A stretch of 64,000 nt of DNA from an uncultured Bacteroidota bacterium (GTDB taxonomy: Bacteria > Bacteroidota > Bacteroidia > Chitinophagales > Chitinophagaceae). The DNA is taken from contig CAIMDZ010000013.1 of the NCBI GenBank assembly GCA_903839875.1, positions 1 to 64,000 on the forward strand, in the 5' to 3' direction. The notes under the pieces were generated by a model. That model saw only the letters and a program-made list of their open reading frames with translations. It had not been told where the DNA came from and ran no database searches. The translations under genes and the position numbers were made by a program. The number at the start of each line of letters is the position of its first letter. Position 1 is the stretch's first letter. Shown here piece after piece: positions 42,553 to 51,433 of this stretch.

Positions 42553-43815
42553 TTACCCGCGATTAAAGTGTATTGTAAAATCGTGCCTGCTGTTGACATA
42601 TTGGTATTCAATAGTATAATCTGCCAGGTCGCATATTTGTTTAACGATGGATAAACCAAGCCCTGTACCGTCTTCAGAGTTTTGTCCGCGGTAAAATCGT
42701 TTGAAAAGATTCTTTGCATCCAACTGACCTGTTTCTGATGTGTTTGTTATACTCAAATTGTTGTGAGTAAGACAGATTTCAATGCCACCGCCCGCTTTAT
42801 TGTACCGTATAGCGTTGTTTAATAAGTTATTAATAAGTATTTCTGCCAGGTGGTGATGAAACTTTATGGTTACATGATCAATCTGAAGGGAGAAATTCAG
42901 GTTCAGGCTTTCAGCCATTTCTGAATACTCAGCGCATTTATCCCTGATAATGTTATCCAGCCGGAGTTCTTCATTCAACTGGAATTGTCTGTTTTCTACT
43001 TTTGTCAGTAACAGTAATGATTGATGCAACCGCGACAATCGTTGCACCGCTTTTTCGATATCAACGATATGCTGTGCATTTTTTTCCAGCACAGTTTCAT
43101 TTTGAATTAATGTATCCAGTTTCGTACGTATCACCGCAAGGGGCGTTTGCATTTCATGTGCGGCCTGTCCGGTGAAATTCTTTAGTGAACCGTAATCCTT
43201 TTGAATCCTTTCGGTCATTTCATTGATGCTCTGGTTCAGTAAAGAAAATTCGTCAATTTCAGAATTTTCCAATTTCAAATCAGATTGGTCGGCCAGGTGG
43301 TAGTTCTTTACTTGGTCAATAGTCAGATAAAAAGGTTTCCACAGCCTGCGTATCACAGTTCTGTTGATCAGATATCCAACCAGCAATATTATGGCAATCA
43401 TTGCAATTGTAACCCCAATGATCACCTGCAACAGTGCTTCTGTTTCCTCTAGCGGTTTATCAACTAGTACTGTATAATGTTTATCGCCCGCCTTCACAAC
43501 GAATTGCAACTCCCTGTAATTCTCTTCTTCCTTTTCGTGCTTCTTTTTAAGTGTCAGGAATTCATTTTTGATCTTAATTTCATCGCCCTTGTTTGCGTTG
43601 AATTGGATATATTGATCTTTGGTGGGGGTTATCTCAGGTAGTGCATCATGCTTGTTTACAAACGATACAATCTCCTGCTGTTCGGTTTTCAGTGATTCAT
43701 CCAACTGGCGAAGGAGTATGTAATTAATAAGAAAATAAAAGGCGCAACTGCCAACCACAAATGTTAATATGGTGGCAGTTATATTTAGCCGGTTATATTT
43801 ATCAAACAGTTTCAA
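42553..43815 (-). CDS. sensor histidine kinase of the efflux operon
   Basis: A 420-residue membrane kinase. Two membrane helices (about 12-34 and 128-150) enclose a periplasmic sensor of about 95 residues rich in lysine and glutamate. A HAMP-like linker leads to the H box FTGQAAHEMQTPLAVI (phospho-acceptor histidine), the N box LINNLLNNAIRYN and the G box DGTGLGLSIVKQ. The start codon is TTG at 43815, overlapping the response-regulator stop as TTGA, which indicates tight coupling. The sensor has no recognisable ligand motif. It presumably controls the pump genes that follow. Confidence 0.92.
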   Translation of the reverse strand: MKLFDKYNRLNITATILTFVVGSCAFYFLINYILLRQLDESLKTEQQEIVSFVNKHDALPEITPTKDQYIQFNANKGDEIKIKNEFLTLKKKHEKEEENYRELQFVVKAGDKHYTVLVDKPLEETEALLQVIIGVTIAMIAIILLVGYLINRTVIRRLWKPFYLTIDQVKNYHLADQSDLKLENSEIDEFSLLNQSINEMTERIQKDYGSLKNFTGQAAHEMQTPLAVIRTKLDTLIQNETVLEKNAQHIVDIEKAVQRLSRLHQSLLLLTKVENRQFQLNEELRLDNIIRDKCAEYSEMAESLNLNFSLQIDHVTIKFHHHLAEILINNLLNNAIRYNKAGGGIEICLTHNNLSITNTSETGQLDAKNLFKRFYRGQNSEDGTGLGLSIVKQICDLADYTIEYQYVNSRHDFTIHFNRG

Positions 43816-44489
43816 CGTAATGCGAATTTATAACCCATACCATAAACACTTTGAATGTAGTCGCCAGCCCCGGCGGCCAATAATTTCTTCCTGAGGTTTT
43901 TTATGTGTGCATAGATGAAATCGTAATTGTCGGCCATATCCATATCGTCGCCCCACAGGTGTTCGGCAATTGTATTTTTAGATAGCACCCTGTTCTTATT
44001 GATTATAAAGTACAGCAGCAATTCATACTCCTTTCTGGTAAGAACTATTGGAGTTTTATTTATGCTAACAGTCCGTGCCTGAACATCAATACCTATTTCT
44101 TCAAAAATAAGCTGGTTGCTGCCTTGTAAATTCTTGCGCCTGATAATAGCCGCGATGCGCACACTTAATTCTGATAAATGAAATGGCTTGGTCAGGTAGT
44201 CGTCAGCGCCAAGGCTGATGCCTTTTATTTTATCGTCCAGTTCATTTTTCGCAGAGATAATGATGACCCCATCTGTTTTATTTGCTTTCTTCAATGCTTC
44301 CAGCAACTGTAGCCCATTTCCACCCGGCAGCATCAGGTCCAGTACAATACAATCGTATTGATACAGTTCTATTTTTTCAAGTGCATCTTTAAAATTATTT
44401 ACTGATTCGCACAGGTACTGCTGCGAGGAGAGATAATCAGCCATACTCTTGTTCAAAGCCGGCTCATCCTCTACGATCAGTATTTTCAT
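43812..44489 (-). CDS. OmpR-family response regulator of the efflux operon
   Basis: A 225-residue regulator. The receiver domain (1-118) carries the acidic pocket VEDE, the phosphorylated D51 in CIVLDLMLPGG and the conserved lysine in LTKPFHLSE. The C-terminal winged-helix DNA-binding domain (130-225) has LTRKEYELLLYFIINKNRVLS and the recognition helix region DNYDFIYAHIKNLRKKL. It is expected to bind the operon promoter. It starts 13 nt after the YncE-like gene and overlaps the kinase by 4 nt. Confidence 0.93.
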   Translation of the reverse strand: MKILIVEDEPALNKSMADYLSSQQYLCESVNNFKDALEKIELYQYDCIVLDLMLPGGNGLQLLEALKKANKTDGVIIISAKNELDDKIKGISLGADDYLTKPFHLSELSVRIAAIIRRKNLQGSNQLIFEEIGIDVQARTVSINKTPIVLTRKEYELLLYFIINKNRVLSKNTIAEHLWGDDMDMADNYDFIYAHIKNLRKKLLAAGAGDYIQSVYGMGYKFALR

Positions 44490-44502
44490 TGCATAGATTT
44501 AA

Positions 44503-45507
44503 TTATTTCCCCACCACCAGCACTTTGAATGTCCCCGGCAAAGTGCTGCGCCTCCTCTGTCCTGCCGGTGGCGGTTCGGTTGAATACTCCGCAGTTGGTA
44601 AATACACCAGGTGTGTCTTTTCATCTACCGCCAGTGTCCTAGCTCCTTTTTGAGTAGGTGCATTTTCAACTACTGCAAATTCATTAGCGCTTTTTTCTTT
44701 AATAACGGTAAGGTTTCCTTCACCGTTAGAGCTGAATATGGTCTTTGTACCTGGGTCGAATGCAACACCGTCGCAGCCATCACCTATCGGCAATTCTTTC
44801 ACTACTTTTCCATTTTCCGCATTCATCACAATCAATAATTTATTTCCACAACCCGCAAATAAGCGTTTTGTCTTAGTATCAATAGCCAGGCCCGATGGCT
44901 CTTCACCTTTCCCCACTTTCCAATTGTGTTCCACTGTGTAAGTCCTGGTGTTCAAAACGGCGATCTCATTTTTATCTTCTATATTAATGTAAATCTTTCC
45001 TGCATAATCCGATACCGCAGTTTCAGGTTTCCCGCCCAGGGCTATGGTTTTAATTACTGAATTACTTGCAGGATCAATTACGGAAAGGTCTTTGGTGCGA
45101 CCGTTGCATACATAAACTTTCTTAGTAAACGGGTCGTACATAATAGCATCCGGATTTTCACCGGTTTTTATTTGCGCCGTTACAGCATTTGTCTTTATGT
45201 CAAAAACAGTTACCGTGTTCAATCTGCCATTGCTGGTAAATCCTTTATGAAATTCGGGTGCAAAAGCGATGCCGTGTACACCTTCGGTATTTGGTATCAC
45301 ACCAGTTGAGTCGCCGGAATTTTTATTGATGATGTTTACCTGCATGCCATGTGATACGTAAATATTATCATTCACCGGGCTAACTGCAATATAATCCCAG
45401 CCACCGCTACTTTTTATGGGGAATGTTTTGAGTACATGATAGCCTTGTGCAAATCCACTGTTGCCGATCGCCATTGACAGAAAAAAAAACTTTGTTACTG
45501 TTTTCAT
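44503..45507 (-). CDS. YncE-family secreted beta-propeller protein
   Basis: A 334-residue protein with a signal peptide (residues 1-21, ending SGFAQ). It consists of repeated blades with a YVCNGRTKDLSVIDPAS or LFAGCGNKLLIVMNAENGKVV pattern, a seven-bladed propeller as in E. coli YncE. In several operons YncE-type proteins are linked to metal or cell-envelope stress, but no ligand motif is visible. It lies 22 nt after the PepSY-like gene and 13 nt before the response regulator, so it belongs to the efflux operon. A periplasmic accessory or sensor role is inference. Confidence 0.85.
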   Translation of the reverse strand: MKTVTKFFFLSMAIGNSGFAQGYHVLKTFPIKSSGGWDYIAVSPVNDNIYVSHGMQVNIINKNSGDSTGVIPNTEGVHGIAFAPEFHKGFTSNGRLNTVTVFDIKTNAVTAQIKTGENPDAIMYDPFTKKVYVCNGRTKDLSVIDPASNSVIKTIALGGKPETAVSDYAGKIYINIEDKNEIAVLNTRTYTVEHNWKVGKGEEPSGLAIDTKTKRLFAGCGNKLLIVMNAENGKVVKELPIGDGCDGVAFDPGTKTIFSSNGEGNLTVIKEKSANEFAVVENAPTQKGARTLAVDEKTHLVYLPTAEYSTEPPPAGQRRRSTLPGTFKVLVVGK

Positions 45508-45529
45508 ATTCGGGATTCGTTTTTAAGGA

Positions 45530-45955
45530 TCAATCTTTTTCAATTTTTAAGAATTTACCTTCCGCATCAAAGATGTAATCCTTTCTTTTTATCCTTGCTT
45601 CATAGTTGGTTTCTCCGTTTGCTTTTTTTATTACAGAAGCTGCATGAACGAGATTGCCTTTGCAGTTTTTTTCGATATAGGTATTTGCTGCTGCGGGCAA
45701 AGCCTTCGTGCTTATAGTTTTTTCAGTTTCCAGCCATGTCCCGTTTTTGTCATAGGTCGCTGATACCTTCTGGCCATCCTGCTTGAAGGTGATCTCGTAA
45801 TTACCATGTTCCTTTTCCCAGTTTCCGTCTTTTATTTCCGGAAAATTATCGTGGAAGGTTTTCTTTACAGCCGCAGGAACTTTTTCATGATCCGTTTTAT
45901 GAGCGAATGAAGGCGTTATTGCAAACATCAAAGCAACCAGAAGTAGTTTTTTCAT
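45530..45955 (-). CDS. PepSY-like secreted protein
   Basis: A 141-residue protein with a signal peptide (MKKLLLVALMFAITPSFA). The body is two repeats of the PepSY-like (BLIP-related) fold: KKTFHDNFPEIKDGNWEKEHGNYEITF-type strand and helix order, then ANTYIEKNCKGNLVHAASVIKK ending DAEGKFLKIEKD. Proteins of this type are common exported products in Bacteroidota, often beside two-component genes, and probably bind or inhibit periplasmic partners. It is the first gene of the reverse-strand run leading to the RND pump. Confidence 0.8.
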   Translation of the reverse strand: MKKLLLVALMFAITPSFAHKTDHEKVPAAVKKTFHDNFPEIKDGNWEKEHGNYEITFKQDGQKVSATYDKNGTWLETEKTISTKALPAAANTYIEKNCKGNLVHAASVIKKANGETNYEARIKRKDYIFDAEGKFLKIEKD

Positions 45956-46116
45956 ATAGCTATTATTTTACCGGCAGGAAATATACAGCAAATGTGGGGA
46001 ATAATTCTGTAGGGAAGTTGAATAAATAGGCTATGGTTCTAAATTAATGCATGTACCGTCTGTGTGTTATTGCTGCCATCACCAAAAATCATTAAATTTA
46101 CAGAAAGAATTTTTGT

Positions 46117-46368
46117 ATGACTTCTACAGAAATATTAAGAAAGCAGGCTATTGAATATATTAAGAAAGCTGACGAAAACTCGCTGCGTAGGGTAAACGCG
46201 ATACTTGAAATAGACCAAAACAGCAATGAATGGTGGAAGGATAAAGAATTTGTGGACGAATTAGACCGGATGGACGCTGCTTTGGAGTCGGGCGAAGAAA
46301 AAGGATTGACTATAGACGATATAGAAACTTCAATTGAAACCCGAAGGAAGGAATTGTATGGGGCTTAA
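46117..46368 (+). CDS. antitoxin of a RelE/ParE-type pair
   Basis: An 83-residue acidic, mostly helical protein (MTSTEILRKQAIEYIKKA, then LDRMDAALESGEEKGLT). The small size, composition and an 11-nt overlap with a RelE/ParE toxin identify it as the antitoxin. It resembles the addiction-module protein family that precedes ParE-like toxins in Bacteroidota. The promoter is not clearly recognisable. Confidence 0.7.
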   Translation: MTSTEILRKQAIEYIKKADENSLRRVNAILEIDQNSNEWWKDKEFVDELDRMDAALESGEEKGLTIDDIETSIETRRKELYGA

Positions 46369-46666
46369 ATCCGGATATACAAGCGTCTATACTACAAGGG
46401 CTGAAACAGACCTGGTTGATTCTTTTGCATGGTATGAAATGCAGCGAAAAGGGTTGGGCCGCCAGTTTGTAGATTCTGTGAAAAGCTCGATTGCAGCTCT
46501 TGAGCAAAATCCGGAAATATGCGCCGTTAAAAATAAATCGTACAGTGAGGCAGTTGTGCCAATATTCCCTTACGTGGTCGTTTACCGCGTAAACAAAAGA
46601 AAAAAAATCGTACGGATTTTCAGAGTGTTTCACACGTCACAAAATCCCAAAAAGAAATACGGATAG
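46358..46666 (+). CDS. RelE/ParE-type toxin
   Basis: A 102-residue protein. The ATG at 46358 is chosen over one 24 nt upstream because it gives an 11-nt overlap with the antitoxin and begins just before the conserved strand TSVYTTRAETDLVDSFAWYE. The family core follows: QRKGLGRQFVDSVKSSIAALEQNP and FPYVVVYRVNKRKKIVRIFRVFHT. All strands of the fold are present, so it should be active. It is convergent with recJ with a 2-nt gap. The frameshifted toxin at 18612 is a distant relative. Confidence 0.85.
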   Translation: MGLKSGYTSVYTTRAETDLVDSFAWYEMQRKGLGRQFVDSVKSSIAALEQNPEICAVKNKSYSEAVVPIFPYVVVYRVNKRKKIVRIFRVFHTSQNPKKKYG

Positions 46667-46668
46667 CA

Positions 46669-48378
46669 TTACTTGCCCGCTCTCACATCCACCAGCCTCA
46701 CCTGCAACCTCGTATTCCCGTTATACTCGTTCTCCTCAATATTGTACACCATATCAAAAGGCCCGTTCTTCACAATGTCATATTTATCAGCAAGGCCAAA
46801 GCCTATTCCTTCCACCACCGAACCGTTTTCCTGGTAAGCGATTATCCTCAGATGCATTTCCTTTACAATCGAGGAATTGCCCTGATAGTCGCGCAAGCCA
46901 CGGGTCATGAATACGGGTTTCATATTGGCAGGACCAAACGGTTCCAGTTGCTTAATGAGATTAAAAAATGCCGGCTTTACAAAAGATAATGGAATGTCCG
47001 CATCTATCTCTATTTCAGGCACCTGCTGGTCGGCTGTAATTGTGGATGATACTATTTCTTCAAATCTCTTAATGAAGGCATCTACATTATTTTCACTCAT
47101 CGTCATTCCCGCTGCATAAAAGTGCCCGCCATAATTTTCCAGCAGGTCGCGGCACTCGTGAATGGCCTCATAAATATTAAACCCCGATACCGACCTTGCC
47201 GAGCCTGTGGCCTTGCCATTGGCTGAGGTCAGCAGGATGGTAGGCCTGTAATAATGGTCTATCAGCCTGGATGCTACTATGCCCACAACACCCTTATGCC
47301 AGTGTGGCTGGTAAAGTACTGTGGACTTTCGTTGCAGCATTACCAGATCATTCTCTATCAGGGCCAGCGCTTCTTCGGTGGTACTTTTATCTACTTCTTT
47401 CCGGTCGTCATTGTCTGAATGAAGAGCTGCGGCAAGCGGTGGTATTTTTTCAGGGTCGGTCTCAATAAAAAACTCAACAGCTTTTCTTGCGTCATCCATT
47501 CTTCCCGCCGCATTCACGCGGGGGCCGATTACAAAAACGAGGTCGGATATAGTGAGTGGTCTTGTTACCCCACCCAGCTCTTTTAAGGTAGAAATTGCCA
47601 GGCATGGCGACTCGTTGATGCGTTTTATACCATAGTAGGCAAGTATCCTGTTCTCACCATCCATCGGCACTATGTCGGCAGCTATGCTGGTGGCGACCAG
47701 GTCCAGGTACTTGTACACATTTTCCATCGGCTGCTTCAGGTGCATTGCCAGTGCTGACGCCAGTTTAAAGCCAATGCCGCAACCGCTCAGTTCTTTAAAA
47801 GGGTAGGTGCAATCTTTTTGTTTAGGGTTAAGTATCGAAAAAGCGGGTGGCAACTGTGCATCCGGCAGGTGGTGATCACAAACGATGACGTCAATCCCAA
47901 GCGACCGGGCGTAATCAATGATTTCAACCGATTTGATTCCGCAATCAAGGGTGATCATCAATGTATAGCCATTATCATGCGCAAAATCCACACCTTGCCT
48001 GGATATGCCATACCCTTCGCGGTACCTGTGTGGAATATAATAGGAAAGCTCACCTTTATAGTTCTCTTTCAGAAAAGAATACATTAACGCTACAGCAGTA
48101 GTGCCGTCAACATCATAATCACCATAAACTATAATGCGTTCATGCCATTCTATTGCCTCCATTATCCTGTCTACTGCTTTTCTAATTCCCTTCATCAGGA
48201 ACGGATCAGGTAAATGAGATAACTCGGGCCGGAAAAATAGTCTTGCACTTTCGTAATCATGCACTCCCCGTAAGGCAAGTATTCTGCATATGGCAGGATT
48301 GATTTTTAACGCGTCAGAGAGCCTGTTTACTGTTTCTTCGTTTACCGGTCTTATTGTCCATCTTTTATCAGGCTTCAT
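46669..48378 (-). CDS. recJ: single-stranded-DNA-specific exonuclease RecJ
   Basis: A 569-residue DHH-family 5'-3' exonuclease used in recombination and mismatch repair. Conserved phosphoesterase motifs are YGDYDVDGTTAVALMY near residue 80, MITLDCG, VCDHHLPDA (the DHH motif) near residue 160 and NPKQKDCTYPFKELSG. The DHHA1 domain shows HKGVVGIVASRL and YGGHFYAAGMTM, followed by an OB-fold nucleic-acid-binding domain at the C terminus. Length is normal. The start overlaps the end of the kynurenine monooxygenase gene by 11 nt, so it is probably translated from the same message. Confidence 0.95.
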   Translation of the reverse strand: MKPDKRWTIRPVNEETVNRLSDALKINPAICRILALRGVHDYESARLFFRPELSHLPDPFLMKGIRKAVDRIMEAIEWHERIIVYGDYDVDGTTAVALMYSFLKENYKGELSYYIPHRYREGYGISRQGVDFAHDNGYTLMITLDCGIKSVEIIDYARSLGIDVIVCDHHLPDAQLPPAFSILNPKQKDCTYPFKELSGCGIGFKLASALAMHLKQPMENVYKYLDLVATSIAADIVPMDGENRILAYYGIKRINESPCLAISTLKELGGVTRPLTISDLVFVIGPRVNAAGRMDDARKAVEFFIETDPEKIPPLAAALHSDNDDRKEVDKSTTEEALALIENDLVMLQRKSTVLYQPHWHKGVVGIVASRLIDHYYRPTILLTSANGKATGSARSVSGFNIYEAIHECRDLLENYGGHFYAAGMTMSENNVDAFIKRFEEIVSSTITADQQVPEIEIDADIPLSFVKPAFFNLIKQLEPFGPANMKPVFMTRGLRDYQGNSSIVKEMHLRIIAYQENGSVVEGIGFGLADKYDIVKNGPFDMVYNIEENEYNGNTRLQVRLVDVRAGK

Positions 48379-49798
48379 TTCCGAAATCTAATTGTTGCAC
48401 TTCATTGTGATACTCGGTTATCCATGTACCAAGTGTATTTCCAAAACTACCCTTTTCCATGTTCATAAAAAAATCACCTGCATCCATTATTCGCTTCAAC
48501 AGCTTATCCTGCGCCTGTACACACTGTATAGCCGTACTATACGGTGTATGACTGAAGGATACCATTTCATATACCGAAACAAATTGATCGGGGTATCGCT
48601 TGCCCAGTTCTTTCTCTATTTTCTTACGCTCCAGGAATTTAGGGTCGGCAACTTTGTCGCGCATTTCTATAAAATTATTGAGTGCCAGGTCAGCCACCGC
48701 ATCCCCATCAGGTTTCCGCAACCGCTCATATTCTTTCAATATCCATCCCCAGTCCAGGTCATCTGCAATTTCCTTACTTAACACCTCCCTCTCCTTCGGA
48801 GAGGGCCGGGGTGAGGCTTTCTCCATCAGCCCCGACAATACCGTACAATCCTCAAAGCCCGCATTCATTCCCTGGCCGTAAAAAGGCACAATTGCATGTG
48901 CTGCATCACCTATCAGCGCACTCTTGTCCTGGTAGTGCCATTTATTAATGTGCATGGTAACCAGCGCTGAAGTAGGATTGGTGAAAAAATCGTCGAGAAG
49001 ACCCGGCATCAACGCTTTTGCATCGGCAAACTGTTTATCGAAAAATGCAGTCACATCCTCTTCCGTTTTCAGTTTTGCAAATGATACTTCGCCCTCAAAC
49101 GGCATGAACAGTGTGCAGGTAAAAGTGCCATCGGTATTGGGCAACGCAATAAGCATGTAGTTACCACGGGGCCAGATATGCAGTGCATTTTTCTCCATCA
49201 GCCATTCATTATTCTTGCCGGGCAGTATGCACAACTCTTTGTATCCGTATTCCAGGTAATTCTGGTCGCAGTTTACTCTGCTGAGATGTGTATAACTATC
49301 GCGCAGAGCGGAAAATGCACCATCAGCTCCAAACAACAGGTCGGCCTGCACCGTTTTTTCCACTTTACCGGGAAGTTCAAAATGCAACCTGTTGGCAGGA
49401 ATATCAACATGAGTACACTTGTGTTCAAAGAATATTTTTACGCCATGTTGTTCAGCCAGGGTCATCAGTTTTTTATTCAGTTCCCCGCGGCTCACTGAGT
49501 ATATGGCTTCATTGTTCTTGCTGTATGGCTGAAAAGCGGTATTTCCATCCGCCTGGTGCAGAAAGCGGCCATACATAGGTATAGCCAAGGCTTCCATTTC
49601 CTGTTTTAACCCTGCCAACTCAAGCGCCTTCCACCCACGGTGGCTGGTTGCCAGATTAATGGATTTACCGGCCGATATTGATGCACTGCGCATGTCTGGT
49701 CTGCGCTCATAGAGGGTTACTTCATAACCACGTTTACGTAAAATAATTGCCAGCAAAGACCCTACCAGCCCTGCACCTAATATTGTAACCTGTCGCAT
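48368..49798 (-). CDS. kmo: kynurenine 3-monooxygenase with an in-frame repeat insertion
   Basis: A 476-residue FAD-dependent hydroxylase that converts kynurenine to 3-hydroxykynurenine with NADPH and O2. The ATG at 49798 opens directly into the FAD-binding Rossmann motif ILGAGLVGSLLAIILRKRGYEV. ATSHRGWKALELAGL and the second FAD motif LIGDAAHAIVPFYGQGMNAGFED (residues about 300-325) are conserved, as is the C-terminal SYSTAI-like region. At about residues 327-342 the sequence ASPRPSPKEREVLSK is absent from the family as I know it and is the translation of a dispersed hairpin repeat (48783-48818). It should form an extra surface loop after the FAD motif. Other kynurenine-pathway genes are not nearby. 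Confidence 0.9.
   Translation of the reverse strand: MRQVTILGAGLVGSLLAIILRKRGYEVTLYERRPDMRSASISAGKSINLATSHRGWKALELAGLKQEMEALAIPMYGRFLHQADGNTAFQPYSKNNEAIYSVSRGELNKKLMTLAEQHGVKIFFEHKCTHVDIPANRLHFELPGKVEKTVQADLLFGADGAFSALRDSYTHLSRVNCDQNYLEYGYKELCILPGKNNEWLMEKNALHIWPRGNYMLIALPNTDGTFTCTLFMPFEGEVSFAKLKTEEDVTAFFDKQFADAKALMPGLLDDFFTNPTSALVTMHINKWHYQDKSALIGDAAHAIVPFYGQGMNAGFEDCTVLSGLMEKASPRPSPKEREVLSKEIADDLDWGWILKEYERLRKPDGDAVADLALNNFIEMRDKVADPKFLERKKIEKELGKRYPDQFVSVYEMVSFSHTPYSTAIQCVQAQDKLLKRIMDAGDFFMNMEKGSFGNTLGTWITEYHNEVQQLDFGNEA
48783..48818. repeat. CCTCACCC-type dispersed hairpin repeat, copy 2 (inside kmo)
   Basis: The reverse complement reads CCTCACCCCGGCCCTCTCCG-AAGGAGAGGG and matches the intergenic copy at 59083-59118 nearly base for base. 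It preserves the kmo frame. Confidence 0.75.
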
Positions 49799-49874
49799 AA
49801 TAAAATAAAAGTAAAAAGTGAAAAGCAAAAAAGTGTGTAATGGAAAGCAAAATAAGGGAATTGATATTTAATAA

Positions 49875-50141
49875 TTATGGAAAATTTTTATAAATATCTT
49901 TTCTATTGGCGACGGTGATAAACCAAATAGTATCTTTTTTCAATTCCATGCCTACCCGATAATCGCCAATCCGAATTCGGTAAAAATATTTAAACCCTTC
50001 CATTTTTTTAATGTTTGGTATTTGTTGAAGATCTGAGGCATTCTCTACCAGAAGAATAACAGCTTTTACTTTTTCAAGTATCGCTTTGTCTTTGATTTTT
50101 ACAAGTCTTTTGTAAAAGCTTTTATCAAACGATACTTTCAT
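49875..50141 (-). CDS. RelE-type toxin
   Basis: An 88-residue RelE-family protein: MKVSFDKSFYKRLVKIKDKAI, then a helix KVKAVILLVENASDLQQIP and the strand motif FKYFYRIRIGDYRVGMELKKDTIWFITVANRKDIY. Basic residues in RIRIGDYRVG fit the RNA-binding or catalytic surface. It overlaps the upstream antitoxin by 1 nt (TGATG). It lies upstream of kmo on the same strand but separated by 76 nt. It appears intact. Confidence 0.85.
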   Translation of the reverse strand: MKVSFDKSFYKRLVKIKDKAILEKVKAVILLVENASDLQQIPNIKKMEGFKYFYRIRIGDYRVGMELKKDTIWFITVANRKDIYKNFP

Positions 50142-50338
50142 CAGGAGTCCAAATGTTTGAAAATGCTTTTCCGGCTAACTGACTTACCTGTTTTTTCTCT
50201 TTTCATTATCATACCTAACTGTATGTCTTCAGCCTCTGAAGGAGATAGTTTATTAACAGTTTCCCCAAGTTGTTCCGCAAGCGCGCTAAGCAACTTTAGG
50301 TTTTTATTATTACTGCTTTTTATTACAATAGCACCCAT
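50141..50338 (-). CDS. antitoxin of the RelE-type pair
   Basis: A 65-residue basic-to-neutral protein (MGAIVIKSSNNKNLKLLSAL, EAEDIQLGMIMKREKTGKSVS). It immediately precedes and overlaps the RelE-type toxin by 1 nt. An exact TAATTTTG promoter element lies 13 nt upstream. No DNA-binding motif is obvious. Confidence 0.7.
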   Translation of the reverse strand: MGAIVIKSSNNKNLKLLSALAEQLGETVNKLSPSEAEDIQLGMIMKREKTGKSVSRKSIFKHLDS

Positions 50339-50351
50339 ATTGTCCTTTTTT

Positions 50352-50359
50352 CAAAATTA
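50352..50359 (-). promoter_or_regulatory. -7 promoter element TAATTTTG (reverse strand)
   Basis: An exact TAnnTTTG match 13 nt before the antitoxin ATG at 50338. Confidence 0.45.
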
Positions 50360-50525
50360 CTAAAATAGTTTATGAACATAAAAATTAAACAGTAAAAAGT
50401 GAAAGTAAAAAATGAATTGGTAGCAAGATAATGAATAAATAAGAATTCAATAAAATGATAAGAGTCAAATATGACTGCAAATGTATTTGTTGGTTATTTA
50501 AACCTATTTTTAAGAAAAAATAAAA

Positions 50526-51332
50526 ATGAGAACTAAAAACTCATTGATTATTGTGTGTTTTTTTCAGTTAATATCTTTAACGAACTGCGGAGCACAAATT
50601 CATGACATAAATGAAACCCTAAGCACAAAAACTGCCGGACCTTTTGACTACTACGTTCCAAACATTTATGTTTTCTCCGTAAAGGCAGAAAATGCACTCC
50701 ATCAACATCTGTACGCCGACACATTAGGCTTGATGTGCACACAATATCCCTTTAAAATTGCCTACGGTAATTCAGGCCAGAATTCGATCAGCTGGGTATA
50801 TTTTAGTAAAAAAAACGGGAGCTATGTCCTTAACGATGCAAAAGTGAATAACAGCTATACAGGTGTTAAAAGTGATGCAGAAGAATTATTCCTTCATCCT
50901 CCAAGGGAGATGCAATATACAATACTTGAGATTTGCCCGTTTCCATACCTGCACTTCCCATTGTTTATCGGGAAAAAATGGGACTGGGACCTGGAAGTAG
51001 GTGATCAGTATTGCCCCAGCGATACGATCAGGTGGAAGGGAAATGAGATTTTCAGCTCACACTATGAGGTTACCGACAGCACCCTGATCAACTTGCCTAT
51101 GGGCAAATTATATTGCTATCACATACATGCCACGAATACCTCAAAATTGGGCACATCATCATCGGACTTTTATTATAGTTATAAGTATGGTATGGTAAAG
51201 CTATGCTACAAGCCATTAGACAAAACTAATGTTGAATTAAATTTATTGACTAGCTTTTACGACAAGAATCTATTCGACAAAATATTCTGGACTCATAAAA
51301 ATGATAGCATTCCTTTTCTGATTAATAAATAG
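50526..51332 (+). CDS. putative lipoprotein of unknown function
   Basis: A 268-residue protein with a lipoprotein-type signal (LIIVCFFQLISLTNC, cysteine near residue 21). The body is rich in tyrosine, asparagine and serine with alternating hydrophobic strands (PYLHFPLFIGKKWDWDLEVG, GKLYCYHIHATNTS), suggesting a beta-sandwich or jelly-roll domain exposed to the periplasm or surface. I do not recognise the family. It is monocistronic between two toxin-antitoxin loci. Confidence 0.65.
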   Translation: MRTKNSLIIVCFFQLISLTNCGAQIHDINETLSTKTAGPFDYYVPNIYVFSVKAENALHQHLYADTLGLMCTQYPFKIAYGNSGQNSISWVYFSKKNGSYVLNDAKVNNSYTGVKSDAEELFLHPPREMQYTILEICPFPYLHFPLFIGKKWDWDLEVGDQYCPSDTIRWKGNEIFSSHYEVTDSTLINLPMGKLYCYHIHATNTSKLGTSSSDFYYSYKYGMVKLCYKPLDKTNVELNLLTSFYDKNLFDKIFWTHKNDSIPFLINK

Positions 51333-51400
51333 TACGGCCGAAAAACAAGCTCAAATTTTCCCATTAACCTCTTTTAACATAGATGCCGGTAACCTTATTC

Positions 51401-51408
51401 TATCTTTG
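51401..51408 (+). promoter_or_regulatory. -7 promoter element TATCTTTG
   Basis: An exact TAnnTTTG match in a 245-nt spacer, 26 nt before a 44-codon frame that begins like a signal peptide (51434-51568). Confidence 0.35.
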
Positions 51409-51433
51409 AACTCTGCACTTCAATTTCAAACCT

